This document shows, piece by piece, positions 6,339-8,887 of a DNA stretch of 8,887 bases; position 1 is the first letter of the stretch, and every line of letters begins with the position of its first letter. The translations under genes and the position numbers were made by a program. Below the pieces are notes generated by a model, which made no database searches, had not been told where the DNA came from, and saw only the letters and a program-made list of their open reading frames with translations. The DNA is taken from NCBI GenBank assembly GCA_903895055.1, contig CAITSL010000043.1:1-8887 (forward strand), in the 5' to 3' direction. This DNA is from an uncultured bacterium. GTDB lineage: Bacteria; Patescibacteriota; Minisyncoccia; Phycocordibacterales; UBA9973.

Positions 6339-7385
6339 ATGTTCGATAAATTTTACAAATTAATTTCAAATGACATCGGGATAGATTTAGGAACTTCCAA
6401 TACTTTGGTGTATTTGAAAGGTCATGGCATTGTCGTCAACGAACCTTCGGTCGTGGCGGTGAATCAGAAAACCAATCAGATCTTGGCTGTCGGAGTGAAA
6501 GCCAAAGAAATGCTGGGCCGAACTCCCGGACATATCCGGGCCGTCCGACCGTTGGTAGATGGGGTGATTTCGGATTTCGAAGTGACCGAAGAAATGCTTT
6601 CCTATTTAATCAACAAAGCGGACAGGATGGCAAAAAAGTTGGCTCGACCGAGAGTGATCATCGGGGTGCCGTCCGGCACGACTAACGTCGAGACCCGAGC
6701 GGTCTATGATGCGGCTCGTTCTGCCGGCGCCAGAGTTGTGCTCCTAGTAGAAGAGCCCATGGCGGCGGCGATCGGCATTCGGCTTCCGATCAAAGAAGCG
6801 ACTGGTTCAATGGTAATAGACATTGGCGGAGGCACGACCGACATTGCGGTGATTTCGCTCGGAGGAATTGTAAAATCAAAAAATTTAAAAATTGCCGGAG
6901 ACAGATTGAACAACGATATTATCACTTATATGCGGGATGAATTTAAAATACTAGTCGGTGAAAGAACGGCGGAATTTGTAAAGATTTCTATTGGCTCGGT
7001 AATCCCAGGCGAATATATGGAAGTGGAAGTCAGGGGTAGGGATTTGCTGACGGGACTTCCGCGAGAAGTAGTGGTGACTGATTCGGATGTTCGGGAAGCC
7101 TTCTCTCTTTCCATTAAAGATTTTGTGGAAGGAGTAAAAGATGTCTTGGAAACAACGCCACCCGAAATCATGTCGGATATCATGCATAATGGCATTATGC
7201 TCTCCGGCGGTGGGGCGCTTCTTTTGGGGATTGATCGTCTTTTGCAGAGTGTTCTCCATATTCCGGTTTATGTGGTGGATGACCCGCTTTCGGCCGTGGC
7301 GCGTGGAACTGGAATTATTTTAGATAATCTCGAATATTATCGTGAAGTTTTGATTGGCAACCAAGATGAGTTACCTCCTAGATAA
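6339..7385 (+). CDS. mreB: Rod-shape-determining actin homologue MreB
   Basis: MreB forms ATP-dependent membrane-associated filaments that guide the peptidoglycan elongation machinery and rod shape. The 348-residue length is typical. Visible actin-fold motifs are phosphate-1 IGIDLGTSNTLVY (13-25), NEPSVVA (34-40), VPSGTTNVETRAV (110-122), the VEEPMAAAIG segment (137-146) with the catalytic-site glutamate, phosphate-2 MVIDIGGGTTDIAVIS (158-173), GDRLNNDI (187-194), and the adenosine motif GIMLSGGGALL (285-295). The protein starts with a hydrophobic MFDKFYKLI, compatible with membrane association. The start is the first ATG after proS, 26 bp beyond its stop. The only ribosome-binding candidate is a weak GGGA 5 nt before the ATG, at the edge of the palindrome. 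The gene overlaps mreC by 20 bp, implying coupled translation. Confidence 0.97.
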   Translation: MFDKFYKLISNDIGIDLGTSNTLVYLKGHGIVVNEPSVVAVNQKTNQILAVGVKAKEMLGRTPGHIRAVRPLVDGVISDFEVTEEMLSYLINKADRMAKKLARPRVIIGVPSGTTNVETRAVYDAARSAGARVVLLVEEPMAAAIGIRLPIKEATGSMVIDIGGGTTDIAVISLGGIVKSKNLKIAGDRLNNDIITYMRDEFKILVGERTAEFVKISIGSVIPGEYMEVEVRGRDLLTGLPREVVVTDSDVREAFSLSIKDFVEGVKDVLETTPPEIMSDIMHNGIMLSGGGALLLGIDRLLQSVLHIPVYVVDDPLSAVARGTGIILDNLEYYREVLIGNQDELPPR

Positions 7386-8154
7386 AAAACTCAAAAGAAA
7401 AAAATTATCAAAAATCGCATTAATTGTTGTTGTTTTTTTTGTTTTATTTTTTTTCAGGGCGGGAGTTTTGAGGGGGCTATCGGTTAGCGCGCATTTTGTT
7501 TTTCGACCGGTTTTGATTTTAGGTAATAACCTCGGAAATAAATTTGGGAATCTGGGCGCCTATTTTAATTCTAAAAAATTGCTTTCGCTTGAAAATGAAA
7601 CCCTAAAGTCGAAAGTGAGCACAGATGAAGCCAAAATTTCCAATTATAATTCTATTTTAGACGAGAACAATAGCCTGAAAGCAACTTTGGGGCGTGTCGG
7701 GGAAAATCAAAATTTAATTCTGGCTAGTATTTTATCCAAACCGAATCAATCTCCATACGACACGTTGATTGTTGATGTTGGGAAAAATGCAGGGATTCTG
7801 GTAGGACAGAAAGTTTTTGCTGAAGGGGTGGTGCCTATCGGAAAGGTCGGAGAAGTTTATCAAAGTTCTGCCAAAGTTATTTTGTATTCCAATCCGGGAG
7901 AAAAAACGGATGTAATTGTGCCCGGAAATGTTTCCATGCAAGTAATCGGCCGGGGCGGAGGAAATTTCGAAATGATTTTGCCGAGAGATTTTGTAATAGC
8001 CCAAGGCGCGGAAGTGGTCCTGCCCGGGATTATACCCGAAACAGTCGCCATCGTGCAAACGATTCTTTCCGATCCGCGGGACTCCTACCAAAAAGCGCTT
8101 CTCGTAAGCCCGGTAAATATTTTTGAATTGAAATCGGTGGAGGTAGAACGATAA
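7366..8154 (+). CDS. mreC: Cell-shape protein MreC
   Basis: MreC is a bitopic membrane protein whose extracytoplasmic beta domains link MreB filaments to the cell-wall synthases (the PBP2/RodA complex in model bacteria). The 262-residue protein has a basic cytoplasmic N-terminus (MSYLLDKKLKRKK), one membrane helix (about 15-31), a helical, coiled-coil-prone region (68-110, SLENETLKSKV...LDENNSLKATL) and then the two beta domains. These hold the recognisable SPYDTLIVDVGKNAGILVGQ (129-148), VVPIGKVGEVYQSSAKVILYSNPG (155-178) and a late DSYQKALLVSPV (239-250). The ATG at 7366 is preferred. A TTG four codons earlier (7354) is in frame and would add only MATK. The start lies within mreB (20-bp overlap) without a clear Shine-Dalgarno, so translation is likely coupled. 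The stop overlaps the tgt start. No mreD follows directly, whereas mreBCD is the common order in many bacteria. Confidence 0.93.
   Translation: MSYLLDKKLKRKKLSKIALIVVVFFVLFFFRAGVLRGLSVSAHFVFRPVLILGNNLGNKFGNLGAYFNSKKLLSLENETLKSKVSTDEAKISNYNSILDENNSLKATLGRVGENQNLILASILSKPNQSPYDTLIVDVGKNAGILVGQKVFAEGVVPIGKVGEVYQSSAKVILYSNPGEKTDVIVPGNVSMQVIGRGGGNFEMILPRDFVIAQGAEVVLPGIIPETVAIVQTILSDPRDSYQKALLVSPVNIFELKSVEVER
8139..8143 (+). promoter_or_regulatory. Shine-Dalgarno for tgt within mreC
   Basis: GGAGG lies 10 nt before the ATG at 8154 and supports that start for tgt. It is the clearest ribosome-binding site of the plus-strand genes in the window, and it lies inside the last codons of mreC. Confidence 0.7.
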
Positions 8155-8887
8155 TGAATTTTAAAATTGAAAAAAAGTTGAAAAATAGTTTAGGGAGAGT
8201 GGGGGTGCTTGAAACTCCGCACGGGGAAATTTTGACACCGGCATTTGTGGCGGTGGGAACGAAAGCCACGGTGAAATCTTTAAATCCGGAACAAGTACGT
8301 GATGCTGGAACAGAAGTTGTACTTGGAAATACTTATCACTTATATTTGCAACCTGGAGATGAAATTGTGCGAGACGCTGGAGGAATTGGAAAATTTATGA
8401 ATTGGACTGGCCCCACGATGACGGACTCAGGAGGCTTCCAAGTTTTTTCTTTGGGGGTTGCTTATGGAAAAGACATTTCGAAAATTACTAAGATTACTGA
8501 CCCTTCACTTTTGATACCAGAACGCTTTGATGATTCTGATGCTCCACGACTTGCAAAAATCGGGCAAGACGGCGTCTCTTTTAAATCACATTTAGATGGT
8601 AGGGTTCATTATATTACACCCGAAAAATCTATTCAGATTCAACACAATCTTGGCGCGGATATTATTTTTGCATTTGATGAATGCACTTCTCCTGCGGAAG
8701 ATTTGAAATATCAAGGGGAAGCGCTGGAACGGACGCATCGTTGGGCAGAACGAAGTTTAGCGGAACATATAAAACTTAGCACCCCACCCTTCGCCCTCCC
8801 CTTAGCTAAGGGGAGGGTTGGGGAGGGGTGCGCACTCTTTGGAATTGTTCAGGGAGGTCGTGACGAAAATTTAAGAAAAAAAAGCAG
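8154..8887 (+). CDS. tgt: Queuine tRNA-ribosyltransferase (3' end missing)
   Basis: Tgt swaps guanine-34 in GUN-anticodon tRNAs for queuine or preQ1. The frame is open from the ATG at 8154, overlapping the mreC stop (ATG/TAA sharing base 8154), to the window end: 244 codons of an enzyme usually about 375-400 residues long. Motifs in order are TPAFVAVGTKATVKSL (28-43), VLGNTYHLYLQPG (56-68), MTDSGGFQVFSLG (89-101, with Asp91, the equivalent of Zymomonas Asp102), GVSFKSHLDG (140-149), ITPEKSIQIQHNLGADIIFAFDECT (154-178, Asp175 in the base pocket), RTHRWAERS (193-201) and ALFGIVQGG (227-235). The catalytic nucleophile Asp and the zinc site lie beyond the window. Two segments are extra against E. 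coli Tgt: about 30 residues after SLG (102-139), and residues 209-226 encoded by a GC-rich palindrome. The frame stays open through both, so the gene appears intact. Confidence 0.95.
   Translation, partial: MNFKIEKKLKNSLGRVGVLETPHGEILTPAFVAVGTKATVKSLNPEQVRDAGTEVVLGNTYHLYLQPGDEIVRDAGGIGKFMNWTGPTMTDSGGFQVFSLGVAYGKDISKITKITDPSLLIPERFDDSDAPRLAKIGQDGVSFKSHLDGRVHYITPEKSIQIQHNLGADIIFAFDECTSPAEDLKYQGEALERTHRWAERSLAEHIKLSTPPFALPLAKGRVGEGCALFGIVQGGRDENLRKKS
8779..8831. repeat. GC-rich palindromic element inserted in frame within tgt
   Basis: A 53-nt imperfect palindrome has a perfect 24-bp centre (8794-8817; half-site CCCTCCCCTTAG followed by its complement). Its outer arms are GCACCCC (8779-8785) and GGGGTGC (8825-8831), also exact complements; the stretches between them pair only in part. 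It is far richer in G and C than the flanking gene. It encodes Tgt residues 209-226 in a poorly conserved place between RTHRWAERS and ALFGI. Its centre TTAGCTAA gives a stop in two of the three frames; the frame used here (TTA GCT AAG) is the only open one. The composition break and palindromy suggest a small mobile repeat rather than native gene sequence. Confidence 0.82.

Noticed and set aside
7184..7200. GCATAATG / CATTATGC inverted repeat in mreB.
   Set aside because: It falls on conserved codons before the adenosine motif and is short enough to be chance.
7354..7365. A TTG start for mreC four codons upstream of the ATG.
   Set aside because: It adds only MATK with no better ribosome-binding site; the ATG at 7366 is simpler.
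7425..7460. Possible frameshift or programmed slippage at T-runs in the mreC membrane helix.
   Set aside because: The frame is continuous and gives a normal membrane helix and full-length MreC; T-runs are expected from Phe and Val codons in AT-rich DNA.
8779..8887. tgt as a pseudogene broken by the palindromic insertion.
   Set aside because: The frame stays open through the insertion and the conserved ALFGIVQGG follows in the same frame.
1..8887. CRISPR arrays, toxin-antitoxin pairs, retrons, phage genes or insertion-sequence transposases.
   Set aside because: No regularly spaced direct repeats and no matching proteins were found; all sizeable open frames not listed are opposite-strand or shifted-frame shadows of the annotated genes.

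Overview
The window looks like the chromosome of a streamlined, AT-leaning bacterium, most probably a member of the Patescibacteria/CPR of the Parcubacteria kind. This is inferred from protein style, not from a marker search. The S2 protein reads GAHYGYSKTRRHPS where most bacteria have GVHFGHQTRRWNPK, the prolyl-tRNA synthetase is short and lacks the editing insertion, genes are tightly packed or overlapping, and Shine-Dalgarno motifs are weak or oddly placed. TGA ends the acyltransferase gene, so there is no sign of the UGA-to-Gly code of Gracilibacteria/Absconditabacteria.

Layout. (1) Positions 2-2864, plus strand, hold an envelope cluster: the 3' part of a processive family-2 glycosyltransferase, a membrane-anchored thioredoxin-like protein with a CxxC, and an acyltransferase-3 membrane protein. 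(2) Positions 2868-4928, minus strand, hold a translation cluster read as rpsB - tsf - small lysine-rich membrane protein - tRNA-Thr(UGU). The tRNA lies tail to tail with the acyltransferase, 3 bp apart, with no visible terminator. (3) A divergent promoter region of about 100 bp (4929-5031) separates rpsB from proS. (4) Positions 5032-8887, plus strand, hold proS - mreB - mreC - tgt. The last three are joined by a 20-bp overlap and an ATG/TAA overlap; tgt runs off the window end. MreB and MreC belong to the elongation (cell-shape) machinery; Tgt exchanges the wobble guanine of tRNAs for queuine or its precursor.

No RNA-guided, toxin-antitoxin or phage-defence system is visible. The most unusual content is palindromic DNA lying inside genes. 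A GC-rich 53-nt imperfect palindrome (8779-8831) sits in frame within tgt and adds about 18 residues. A compound palindrome (6286-6331) supplies the last codons and stop of proS and reaches the likely ribosome-binding site of mreB. A perfect 22-bp palindrome lies inside the acyltransferase gene. The first two resemble in outline the protein-coding palindromic elements known from Rickettsia (RPEs), but homology is not claimed. Other points of interest are the minimal, motif-divergent ProRS and an extra segment of about 30 residues in Tgt.
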